This document shows positions 11,980 through 28,578 of a stretch of DNA of 64,000 nt, one piece after another. Source of the DNA: Pelodera strongyloides (taxonomy: Eukaryota; Nematoda; Chromadorea; Rhabditida; Rhabditidae). The notes beneath the pieces were generated by a model, which was given only the letters and a program-made list of their open reading frames with translations, ran no database searches and had not been told where the DNA came from. The position numbers and the translations under genes were made by a program. Numbering within the stretch: the stretch's first letter is position 1; every line of letters begins with the position of its first letter. The DNA lies in contig JAANDG010000083.1 in the NCBI GenBank assembly GCA_036852015.1, forward strand, positions 1 through 64,000. The letters are read 5' to 3'.

Positions 11980-12507
11980 TTAAAGGGTCAAGCCCACCGA
12001 AATAAACCTATATTTATTATTTGTTCATAATTCATAAAAAGAGTATTTATTAAAATATATACAGACTAAATATTATTCAGTTTTACCACGGGGAAGTTTT
12101 TCCGGTGAGCTTTCCTTACGGAAGGTACCGTAGAGCCGTCTTTGTTTAAAGGTGTATGCATTTTTTGTTCGTCTTGGTTTGCCTCGTTGTCTGCACTCTC
12201 ATGTGCATATGTGTCTTCTTAGGCTGATGCCTCTTTATTCAGCATACTCTCTCGTGTTTCGTCGCAGGACTAATATAAGCAAACAACTACGGTACTATGG
12301 GGAGGTTTTAACTGCCTTAAAAATGTTTTAACTTTCTTTCACCCAAGGCTTGTCTACGGTACCTTCCGTAAGGAAACCTCACCGGAAAAACTTCCCCATG
12401 GTAAAACTTAATACTATTTAGTTTGTATATACTATAATAATTACCCTTTTTATGAATTATGAACAAATAATAAATATAGGTTTATATCGGTGGGCATGTC
12501 CCTTTAA
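11980..12507. mobile_element. 528-bp TTAA-flanked foldback element
   Basis: The ends are TTAAAGGGTCAAGCCCACCG and CGGTGGGCATGTCCCTTTAA, with inverted arms continuing for about 150 bp, including GGAAGTTTTTCCGGTGAG and CCGTAAGGAAA in both orientations. There is no coding sequence. It starts about 40 bp after the perfect palindrome. Confidence 0.85.
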
Positions 12508-14374
12508 TATGGGCTAAAATTGTAAGTTGTAAGGTAGGGTCAATCGGTCAATTCTACTGAGAAAAACGCGACATCTGGAAACCACATGTCAAGTGAGAGC
12601 AAAATGACAGCGACAGAGAGCCAAATTTGCAGCTAAACAAATACTAAAACAATGATTGTATTCGAATCCCGTCAAGTATGAAGCGCACTCGAACTAGCAA
12701 AACCAACAATGCAATCCACTGGCAGATGATACACATATGGATTTTCCGTGTAAATATGCTCTAGTCTAGTCTTGACGGTCGGCTTCCAAGCAAATCTGAC
12801 TTAAGACATGCTCACAAACAGCACAATCGGACGCCCAAAACAAACGCGGTGAGAGACCCACACGGTCTCACTGCCAGTACTGGCTCGCTTCACAGCACAT
12901 TCTGTTTTTTTTTCCCCGGAAATTCCTATCCAATAGGTTCTCAGCCCGAGGATCAGAACTTCGGACCACAACAGAGAAGCCCACAATTGGAAATGTATTC
13001 ATCCAGAATGCACTCCATAAGCGATTGACTTGACCAGCTCTACAAACATGTAAACGATAACGATTACGTGCTCGACAAACACACATCCTTCAAGGTGTAG
13101 GTTTTGCCACTGATGTGATAACGTTGTTACTAATAAAACACGAAACTAAAAGCAGACAACTCACCATTCACGACAATGATGAGTGTGGCGCCGCAATAAA
13201 GCAAAAACACGGCCTGAAGTAAAACTAGCCCCTCCTCGTTGCAAACTGTAACTGTCTCGTCTACAAATGGCCCAACAACGAACAACGATTACGTTATTCA
13301 GTACGAACGATCACACCCATTCGATGTGACGGCTGTTGGAGACGGGAAGATAAGGACTTGTGACTTTTGTTGAATCAAAAGGAGTATTCTTGCTTCGGTC
13401 GAAATATCGAGCACTGGAAAGCTTGGACTGGACGGACCAACAAGTGGAATCAGCCTTTGATAAAGCTAGTGTGGAACAAGAACTATGGACTGTCTAGGAA
13501 GTTAAAAGCAGAGGTAGAAGTACCAGTCCCAGTTGCTCTCTTGGATCCCCATCCCCAGTAATATTTCTACGTGCGGCTCTAAAACACGCCATGAATTAAT
13601 CAATCAACCTGGGGAAAAGTAATCAAGTTGAATGGTTGAATGGTTTCACCGTTTCACGATTCTCACATGCGCTGCTTACCATCGCTATTGCATCGAAGTC
13701 AAAGAAGTAACCAGAAAATTGCGTGATTAAGAAAATGAAGGCATAGCTCATCTCCACGATCACCGGATGCCGTTGAGGGGCTGAGGCATTGGTCTTCACG
13801 GTCAAAGTCAAAACCGAGAGAAAACAAGCAACTTTGAAGCCTGGTAAGAATAACGGTCCTCGCTGCAGAGAGAACAGAACCATGATGTGTGCACATTAGA
13901 CGTCATAATTTTACTCTTGAATCACAACGCCTGACGCCTTTTTACATTCCTTAACCGCTCCTTAACTGAACTGCCCTACTTCCTACTATCCCAATAAATC
14001 TCAACCTTCTTTCACTCACATCGGAGTTAACTCTCTTTCTCGTTCGCACCGAAATGTACTATTTCTTATTCTCAATATAACTCCCTTCTACTTCTGGTTC
14101 TTGTCCGCTTCTGGCGCTTCTCCCCATCAGCGCCCCCACAGCTCTCACTATTCCTTACACTCCACACTCCTCTCCTACCATTTATCCACCTATCTCTATC
14201 TATATTATATTCTCTTCTTCCACTTCTCTTACTTCTCTAGCTATCCTTGACATAGAGATAAAAATTTTGTATGACAGGAAGAAAGTTAAATCGTATTAAA
14301 TTGAAATACTTCGTGTTTCTTCTCATCAGAGTCCAGCACAATTTACATGCAAAGGTTTCGGGCAGCACAGCACA
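12508..14374. other. Gene-free stretch
   Basis: I see no supported gene, RNA or clear repeat here. Open frames such as 12801-12986, 13367-13561 and 13623-13883 are short and lack recognisable domains or consistent splice partners. Confidence 0.45.
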
Positions 14375-15205
14375 CCATAGTACCACTACAGTAAGGCAAG
14401 GAGATTGGACATTCTTCGCACATCCACAACCACCCCAGACATTAGTTCGGGAGCACACAAGCCCAGTGGCTCCCAATTCCAACTACGCGGAGGATGTTCT
14501 GCTATCTCAGAGTGCAATGCTGGGAAATAGCCCAAGTTTCGATTCACTAGTGTCAACCTCAGTGACACTGGTTGCCAACCGAGAGGGGTTGACTACCAGA
14601 CCGTACCGCTTGGAACCATCAGACGGGCTCTGCTTTTGGTTCCAATCCACAAGGCAAAACCCAAGACCGCCTTCTAGTACTCTGCATGCCCTGCTCGGTC
14701 CCTAACGCACTTGTCGGCTGGGAGTGGTCCAGGAAAAGCACTACTCATGCAATCCCCAGTGGGTGTCAACAGCCACACGCATCTCAGATCCCGATCTAAC
14801 GGAAGACAACACTATGCGCTTCCGAACCGGACGCCTCCCTTCGGCATAATTTCTGACCACGCGTGCGCGGAACTGAGCTGGGCAGGCAGAGTACTAGAAG
14901 GGGTCTTGGGTTTTGCCTTGTGGATTGGAACCAAAAGCAGAGACCGTCTGATGGAACCAAGCAGTACAGTCTGGCAGTCAACCTCTCTCGGTTGGCAACC
15001 AGTGCCACCAAGATTGACACCAGTGAATCGAAACGAGGGCTATTTCCCGGCATTGCACTCCGAGATAGCAGAACATCTCCCACATAGAAGGAAAAGGAAG
15101 TCACCAAGCTTGGATGCTTCCGAAGAAGCAATGTTCAGAGCGGATGTGAGTATGTGACGACTGTCTAGCTCCCTCCCTCGCTGTAGTGACAGAACGGTAT
15201 GTAGT
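14375..15205. repeat. Large diverged inverted repeat (about 0.8 kb)
   Basis: Arms at about 14375-14695 and 14873-15205 are inverted copies around a spacer of about 180 bp. Matching blocks include TTGGTTCCAATCCACAAGGC, GGTTGCCAACCGAGAG and GAGATAGCAGAACATC (forward or inverted). The 144- to 148-residue frames over it are shadows of the repeat and show no protein family. It may be a degenerate foldback transposon; no transposase is visible. Confidence 0.7.
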
Positions 15206-16656
15206 GACTGATGATGAAAATCTTTGAAGGTCGACTCCATTGAACAATAACAAGAACAAACGCGATAAAAGCAACTTAACAAGAAAAACTTTTCTCCCAT
15301 GCATACTAATAAATATCTCACATCCATGTCAAAGATGCTACGTATTCTTTTACTTATATTCTCGCATTCTCCGGTTTTCCTTTCCTTCCCCTGCTTCACC
15401 AGAATCTATCTCTTTCCTCTTATTTCTCCCCCTTCATTGCACTTCTTTTCTAAGAATTCTTAGTATCGCATTTTCTCCAGACTGTTCTAGTGTTCTCTTA
15501 ACCCTTAATGTTCTCCCAGTGCTAACTACCTCATTCCACATCTATCCGTGCCTAAATCTACATCTCCCCGCTCATCTCATTTGCTCAAATTTGCTGGCTT
15601 TTCAGTTCACTACTAGCCCCTTGTCTGCCTCTCATTCATTTCCTCGCTTTCTGACCTTCCTGCATTTCACCACTATCACTGTTGCGGCTCTCTCTCTCTC
15701 TTACCCTACCGATCAATGAAATTTTCATCTTCACGAATAGCTTAGAATCACTTCATGAGCTGCCTTCCGGAATTTATACGGTATGAAGTTACCTCGTCTC
15801 GCCCCGGGCACTACCATCGTCCGTCAAGATCAGGAAAGCTCAAAGATCTCAGGATTGAGTGTCTTAAGGTCGGATACGGCATCAACTCGAAAAAGACCTG
15901 GCTGACAACAAGCTGACAACAACAACTTGCCATATAACGCCACGGCGATCAGTGGAATCGTTAGTCGTTTACCCCGGCTCGCGCGCTCCATTCACCAGAT
16001 AAATTAAATAAAAGTAGAACGAGCCGAGTTGAACATTTTTGGGAACATCCGAGACGTTACAGTCAGAGGTAAAACCGTGCAAGATTCTTCAAGACGAACC
16101 CGCATGACAATCCAGCCCTGACATACGCAGTCGAGACATAGGCAACCACAAGATGACGTGACAGAAGAAAGCTGACAAACACACAGAAAGCCAAGAAACT
16201 TAAGACAAAAGCGAGCAAATAGAGCTAGGCTAGAAGTCACCATATTCGACGATTCGACCGCCCAAGAAGAGGAAGGTAAGGATCAACACAACTTGATGGA
16301 GCAGCTAAAGGTGGAATTCTAAGGTAGGGGGTCAGGGTCAGGTACTCTAACGACACTACATTCTTGATCAATTAATCTCTAGCACAGCAAAATTATTTCA
16401 GCAATATTCGTCTGTAATTTCTTCAGTACAGTAAAAAAAACAATCATGTCTGTTCACAGATGGGCGACGAATTAAGGGTAAAGTACTGAGTACTCGATCG
16501 ACTGGTTAAAAGCTGAGGTAAACCATCTGCGATACCGAACCGAACAAGACACAAGAAATTATAACAGTTTTACACGAGTCCACCCACCTATTTGTGGGGA
16601 GATAATACCTTCACCTGCCAACCAGGGAGAGAGTTTGAGTCATTTAGAGTCATCAT
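15206..16656. other. Gene-free stretch, partly pyrimidine-rich
   Basis: The 159-residue frame at 15240-15719 (plus) is rich in Ser, Leu, Phe and Pro because the DNA is pyrimidine-rich. It matches no family I know. Nothing else is supported. Confidence 0.45.
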
Positions 16657-16947
16657 GGGGTTTCCATGTATGCGATTCGCACTTGCGAAAATGACAAACC
16701 GCTGTCCATGCTCAAGGCATTTTACATGCATGTCAACTGCCTACCGTAACCCATGCGAATCGCACGTTTGACATGGTCCTGCAGCGAAAGTGTATCAGAT
16801 CCATACTATTTGAAATAGATCCGTACTATTTTGAAATAGATCCATACTAGATCCAAAATCGCTGCGGGACCATGTCATTTACATCGACTTGAACATGGAC
16901 AGCGGTTTGTCATTTTCGCAAGTGCGAATCGCAAACATGGAAACCCC
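16657..16947. mobile_element. TIR foldback element with GGGGTTTC ends and nested repeats
   Basis: The ends GGGGTTTCCATG and CATGGAAACCCC are followed by inverted arms containing CACTTGCGAAAATGACAAAC. A second inverted pair lies inside (ACATGGTCCTGCAGCGA and its complement), enclosing about three tandem copies of GATCCATACTATTTGAAATA. It is non-coding, and its first eight bases match the ends of 45664-45820. Confidence 0.75.
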
Positions 16948-17485
16948 ACTAGTGGATAGGAAAAGTGGGATGGTCAAATGGTAGAATGTAAAATTTTGAC
17001 CGACATCTTTTTTTGTAAAATTTTGACCGATCTAGGACCAACAATAACTCTCACCCTGTAAATAAGTCCCCCAGGGTTCTCAAAATAGAAAAGTGTTGGT
17101 GGAGCAGACATTCCACATTTGGTTGCAAAAGTCAAAAGATTTCTAAAGTTACAACACTTTTGTGTTAATGCCAACTAATTAACTAATATGTGAAAGTACT
17201 GAGAACAGACAAAGATGTGTTTAATTCTTGTTCGTATGCAGCTTTGTAGCTTGTCACTTTTATGTCAAAATGAGGAATGAATAATCTTCAGTGCATATGT
17301 TACCTTTACAGATGTCAAAGGGGTAAATATGGGCGCATGTTTCAATTTACTGCTGCACAAATTACAGAATTAGAGTAAAGTAAGCAGTTACCAAGCTGGC
17401 AGATAATCATTTGGCACCAACTACGAAAGTAATGTAAGTGTGTGAATAAGTTTCCGCACAAGATAAATAAACTTCAAAACAGTAA

Positions 17486-18640
17486 GTGCTCACTGGCCTT
17501 CACTGTGTCGTCGTGGTCGTCCTCAATGACGTCGAGCACGATGTCGTCCACGGGTCCACGGCCTTGTGCACAATACTGCATCGGAGAAACAACTGCAGCA
17601 ACGATCCCCACCATAGAGATCGAGCGGGAATTGCGTGAATCAGCTCCAGTCGGGAGACTCATCTGTAGAAAGGCATCATCTGAAAAGAGTACCGTAATCT
17701 AGCAAAATACAATGAAAATATAGATTGGAAAGGCGGGAAGTGGCAGATAAAGCTGGAGGAAACAATGTTTCACCATGCAACTTGCTCATCCTGTACCTGT
17801 GCTGTAATTTACTGTTGTGTGCAGAAACATTTTGCAGTTATAGATAAAATAAATGTTGACAAAATATCTTGGCAAATGCGTAAGATGCACACCGAGTTCC
17901 ACATCCGCTGTCCTCCTCAATGACCTTGAGCATGACGGCGTTCTCCGTGCACAATTCCACATCAGGCGAAGCAACTGCAGCACTTTCGAAGGCGGGAGCA
18001 GAGGGCAAGCGAGCCTTTCGAGCAGCACGGATCAGCTCCAGCGGGAGGCTCTATAGAAAGACATCATCTGGAAAAAAGTACCGAACTTTACGCAAGCTAT
18101 TTTTGAATTAGGGCGCGTTCGGGATTGATTTTCCGAAAGGAAACCTTACAAATTCATCGTTCGGGATGGACTTTTTGGAAACGTTCCAATGCTTGGAGAA
18201 AACGAAAAATACAGTATGAATTAGCTTGCGTAAGACGTTTCCCGCGCATATTTTTCAAATTTTTAATGCTAATTCATACTGTATTTTTTGTTTTCTCCAA
18301 GCATTAGAACGTTTCCAAAATGTCCATCCCGAACGAGGATTTGGCCGAGTTTCCTTTCGGAAAAGCAATCCCGAACGCGCCCTTACAAATCCGATTTGCG
18401 CAATACTTCTAAATTATATATTACATTGGCATTACCCATTTTTTTAACAAACGCATCCAGCCTTCAATATCACGTTCCCAATGGTAAATTTGAACTGACC
18501 CCATCAATGCTGTCCCGCACGACGGCGACATATACACAATGTCGTATAGAAGGAACAGCATCCTGGTTCGTTCACGGCGGTTTCCTCCCCCTCCACGTCG
18601 AAGGTGGCAGCAACGAGTAGGAGCAGCTACATCCGGAAAA
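17486..18640 (-). other. Diverged exon-like repeated segments, unrecognised
   Basis: Segments at about 17486-17690 and 17885-18075 are related over most of their length on the minus strand, sharing GGGAG.CTC.CGCTGGAGCTGAT-like text and a GTCATTGAGGA core. A weaker third match lies near 18555-18640. The second copy reads AAVASPDVELCTENAV in one frame and the third VAATFDVEGEETAVNE. The first copy needs a frame change to match. They may be remains of a gene with duplicated exons or a non-coding repeat; I do not recognise the product. Confidence 0.3.
18111..18382. mobile_element. Tourist/PIF-Harbinger-like MITE with TTA target duplication
   Basis: The ends GGGCGCGTTCGGGATTG and CAATCCCGAACGCGCCC are flanked on both sides by TTA (18108-18110 and 18383-18385). 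The arms extend inward as a near-perfect hairpin of about 115 bp that includes TACAGTATGAATTAGC inverted. The 3-bp TTA duplication and GGGC-type ends fit PIF/Harbinger-derived MITEs. No transposase is present. Confidence 0.75.
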
Positions 18641-19733
18641 CTGAATGCAAAGAAAAAAATGCACGAAAACATAAAAAAAAACGCATTTCAACTATTCGGA
18701 TTCGAAGTGACAAAGGAACAGACAGTTCAGGGAAACTGATTTTACTTATACTTGTATGTAATTTGGATTACATACTGCAGCTTGGGGTACTCCTTATACA
18801 AATTAATGGAAGTACAGGTTGTTGAAAAAAAGAGAAGATTCGGTGATCATTTACTGGATCTAGCCAAGCACTTGTAGATCACGAGCCTCGCGAATACATC
18901 GAAAAATCTAACTTTCGCAGACTGTGTTTCTGAGCCAAGAGCGCCTAGAAATCATGATTATGGCAAGATCTATGGCAAGATCTCTCTCACCAAAATCTAT
19001 GGCATCTAACATTATAAAATGAGGTTATCAGCACGTACATCGTGTCAGCCGTGAGCCTGGCCCAGCTGGACGATGCAGCAACGATTTTTCACGTGGAAAG
19101 GAGTCTTTCCATTCTGTAGTAACAGCGGTGCGTTCGTAGGCCACTTCGAGTCATTCCTCAACTAAAAGCCTCACTATGAACCGAAATACAAGGAAATCAA
19201 CAAATCAACAAACATTAGAGACAGAATTTATTACTCATATGTGAACTTGAACGAACAGAGACAGAGTAGCATGGCCCAACGGACACCCTGAACATAAACT
19301 AAACAAAAAGGAAAAACGAACGAAAGGGATGGAAACTTAGATAGAATGTTCTCGATGGAGGACGACCTGTGTGGGATGATGAGATATCGATCGAGGGTGT
19401 GAAATTTGAAATTTGAAATTTTCCCGCGCTAACGTGCCTGAATTTGCAGGCCAGATTACAGTAGCAAATCAGTATGCCGCACGGTCCGCGCATGTGCATG
19501 CAAAACAGATATGTGGGCGTGGCTTATGGGACCGAGAGAGAACGTTGGCATTGGACAGCCTTGAGCCCCACAATTAGAAAACAATCGTGAATCATTAACA
19601 AGCAATTAATGTAAAAATGAACCATTAGAGAACAACTAGGTATTGGGATCCATGAGGAAACTTGATATACAAAACAATCCACAAAAACAGTAATTTCGTT
19701 TGGAAATTGCTACAAATTAGCAAAGAAATATAA
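18641..19733. other. Gene-free stretch
   Basis: No supported exon, RNA gene or clear repeat. Short frames such as 19299-19499 minus show no family likeness. Confidence 0.45.
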
Positions 19734-20070
19734 TTGCTACAAATTAGCAGAGAATAGAGGTACTCAGAAGTCCATACAGAAATATAATTGCTCCAATTAG
19801 CAGAGATAAGAAGTACTCAGAAATCCATACATGTCTATTCTGCACATAGGTAAAAATAGAATGTACTATGTGCACCTCCAACATGGATAATAAAACGAGC
19901 AAAATTATGCCGATGGAAGTTAGCGGCAACGTGCTACTCCCAGCGCCGTGCACAATAATAGGGACAGTCACAGGAGCGTGGTTTACGCGGCAGGGGCGCC
20001 ATGCCATATGGGTGCGCGATCACCAGATGGCACACCTGAGGTGCGCGATCACCAGATGCCACACCTGAGG
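19705..20070. repeat. Short tandem duplications
   Basis: At about 19705-19830, units containing AATTGCTACAAATTAGCA and TACTCAGAAGTCCATAC are repeated two to three times. At about 20008-20070, a unit of about 32 bp (GCGATCACCAGATG, CACACCTGAGGTGC) occurs twice. Both look like local duplications. Confidence 0.7.
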
Positions 20071-21434
20071 TGCGCGTGTGACGCGTTTGTCGAGTATACC
20101 CTAGAATGTGAGCACCAAGTGGAACTGCGAGCACCCGAGACGGACCTCCCGCATCCTAGAAATTGAAGTGCGCCGCGCCCCTTTGGCGGAGCCTATTCGT
20201 GCGCGGCGATTCCTCGATCCAGTGGAGAGATGGGCTAAAAAGATTTGTCAACTTGTCAATATTACACTGCGACGAACACCGTGCACTTAAAAGGCGAGAA
20301 CAGGGTGCGCGGCAAAGATGTGGCGACGAGGTGTTAAAAATTGTCAAGTTATACATCATCTGGCAGGCAGGAGTCCATACCTGCTAGATTGCACTTGCTG
20401 CTGATCGCGTCATTACGACACTTACCAAAAGTCCCTCCTATTTTTTATTTCTCTCTCATTCTCTCTCTCTCTCTCTCTCATTCTCTCTCTCTCATTCTCC
20501 CTCTCTCTCTTTCTCTCTCATTCTCTCTCGTTCTGTAGTATTTCTCTCAGTATCTTATTTCTCCCCCGCGTTACTCGCTTTCCCTACAATTTAGCACTAC
20601 AACTGATTGTAGTCTGTATCTTTTACTCTGTACCATCACTTTCTTATCAATAGACAATCATTCCACATGTACCACAATGCGTGCAAAACGTGCTTACACT
20701 CTTATTCTCATTCGATTTATATTTTGTTTCCTTTTCAGCCAGAGTTTCTAGTGTTCTCATGAAGAAACCTTTTGTTTACATATGACTTTACTTATAGTGT
20801 TCTGTTCTGATAACTTAAAACAATTAAGACTTGTCTACTGTACTTCCTCGTTACTCTATCTGTGGAGTGTCTAACCATCATGTGTCTTTTAGGTGTTCAT
20901 ATGTAAATGTTCATTAGAAAATTACATATCCATATAAAGATTATCTGTTCTTCGTCGTCGCATCTAGATAAATTAACTCACTATAAACTCTGCATTGATA
21001 CCTTTTTTGACGTCCTACGGTAGCTATTCTAAACTTTACATAGTGCCGAAGTGTATGTACATCTGCATATGGAACTTGCATCGCATAAATATAGTAGTTA
21101 AGTGTAGTCTGTACCTTGCATCTCGCCTGTTGCTATACTACTCTCTTCTTATCAGTTCAAAGTGCACGCAAGATCAAGAGAAAGAATACATTGATTACCT
21201 GCGCAAAACACCCCCAACGAGTTGCTACTTTTGCCAAAATGATGTTGTTTGACAATATTTTACTTTTTTCATTTTTTTTATCACAGTTATGATCAACTTT
21301 TTTTCGATACCGTATTATCTTTAAAAGGTCCAGGCTATCTATAGTCTTTAGTTTATCATAAGGTTGCAGCATTTTCACATTTCCTTTACTGTTTCTTTCC
21401 ACTTCGTTTGTGGTGTATCTAATAGAATTAATAT
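20071..21434. other. Gene-free stretch with a CT tract
   Basis: A CT microsatellite occupies about 20449-20532. No exon or RNA gene is supported in the rest. Confidence 0.45.
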
Positions 21435-21605
21435 TTAAAGCGAAATGCTAGTCCCTTCGGAAAATTTGCATATGATAAGCGAATCCTATGTATCCTATGC
21501 TAATTTTGTACGATTGCCGTGAACGATCGTACAAAATTAGCATAGGATACATAGGATTTGCTTATCATATACAAATTTTCCAAAGAGGCTAGCATTTCGC
21601 TTTAA
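21435..21605. mobile_element. TTAA-flanked hairpin MITE
   Basis: It starts TTAAAGCGAAATGCTAG and ends CTAGCATTTCGCTTTAA. The arms are nearly perfect (CCTATGTATCCTATGCTAAT inverted) around a short loop near the TGCCGTGAACGATC centre. It shares the first 12 bases with family A but has a different interior. It ends about 150 bp before the ABCD3 start codon. Confidence 0.85.
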
Positions 21606-21752
21606 AAAAGGTTTCTTTGCAGCTTGTGCTAATGTTTGCATGTATGTTATGTGTACGTGGTGCACATCTTGTACGTAGTGATATCTTACAAATAAATAAA
21701 TGGATGGATGGATAAATAAATAATATTTAGGTAGGGAAGCCGTCACTTCACA

Positions 21753-27775
<6,023 letters not shown>

Positions 27776-27802
27776 ATTAGCATTAAGAAGATAAATTGAG
27801 TA

Positions 27803-27808
27803 AATAAA
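27803..27808 (+). promoter_or_regulatory. Likely ABCD3 polyadenylation signal
   Basis: AATAAA begins 28 nt after the ABCD3 TAG stop. It is the first such hexamer downstream; the region is AT-rich, so a chance match is possible. Confidence 0.5.
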
Positions 27809-28578
27809 TAATGTCACCAGCATCCCTGCGATAGAAAAGGCAGTTCTGAAATGTGCTGGACTGACGATGTTTTACCATGTTGTGCGTAACTGCGCGACAA
27901 CTAAATAACCTAATTACATTCATTTACATACACGATATGGGAATGCGCATATTCATCATACATTTAAATAGGAGCTCTTGAATGTCTTTACAAACCCCCG
28001 TATCCCGCAAAACTTCCACCTTCTAAAAGAATATATTTATTACATAAGTAACGATAAAACGTTCCACGCATGTGTATATAACAATGGCACTATAACACCT
28101 CGTGTCAGACATGGAAATAATATAATATGGTTGAATTGAATAAAACGTACGTGAAAATATATGGTATCACAATATTAAAACATAATAAAGGCCTAGGACA
28201 AATATAAAAAAAAAACAAGAAATGCACCTAGAATACTGTAACTAAAAACTATGCTAATAACGGCTATACTAGTGATCACTCAACCCATATTGGACCCCTA
28301 GGATAGCTAACTATATTGTGTCTGGTTCCTAACTATATTACACTTAATCCTAATTTCAAAAAAAGTTTAAAAAGAAAAGAGATACAATATGACTCTACGG
28401 TTAGGTACAGTACATAAGATAGCCCGATAAGTACAGACCCGAGATCTACCTTACGTACCGGAACCTAAGGCCTAAGGGATACAATAAGGCGATAAGGCAC
28501 CCCCGACAAACTACAGTATGACATCTCGGAGAACAGCCTAACCTACCGTAACCTAAGCTACGAGAAAACATATCCAGC
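27809..28578. other. Convergent intergenic region between ABCD3 and ACAD8
   Basis: About 800 bp separate the two stop codons. It should hold both 3' UTRs. I see no gene, RNA or repeat element in it. Confidence 0.6.

Noticed and set aside
14271..15157. Two long plus-strand frames of 144 and 148 residues
   Set aside because: They overlay the large inverted repeat at 14375-15205 and match no family; the length comes from low stop density.
15240..15719. 159-residue plus frame
   Set aside because: Low-complexity Ser/Leu/Phe/Pro from pyrimidine-rich DNA with no domain or splice partner.
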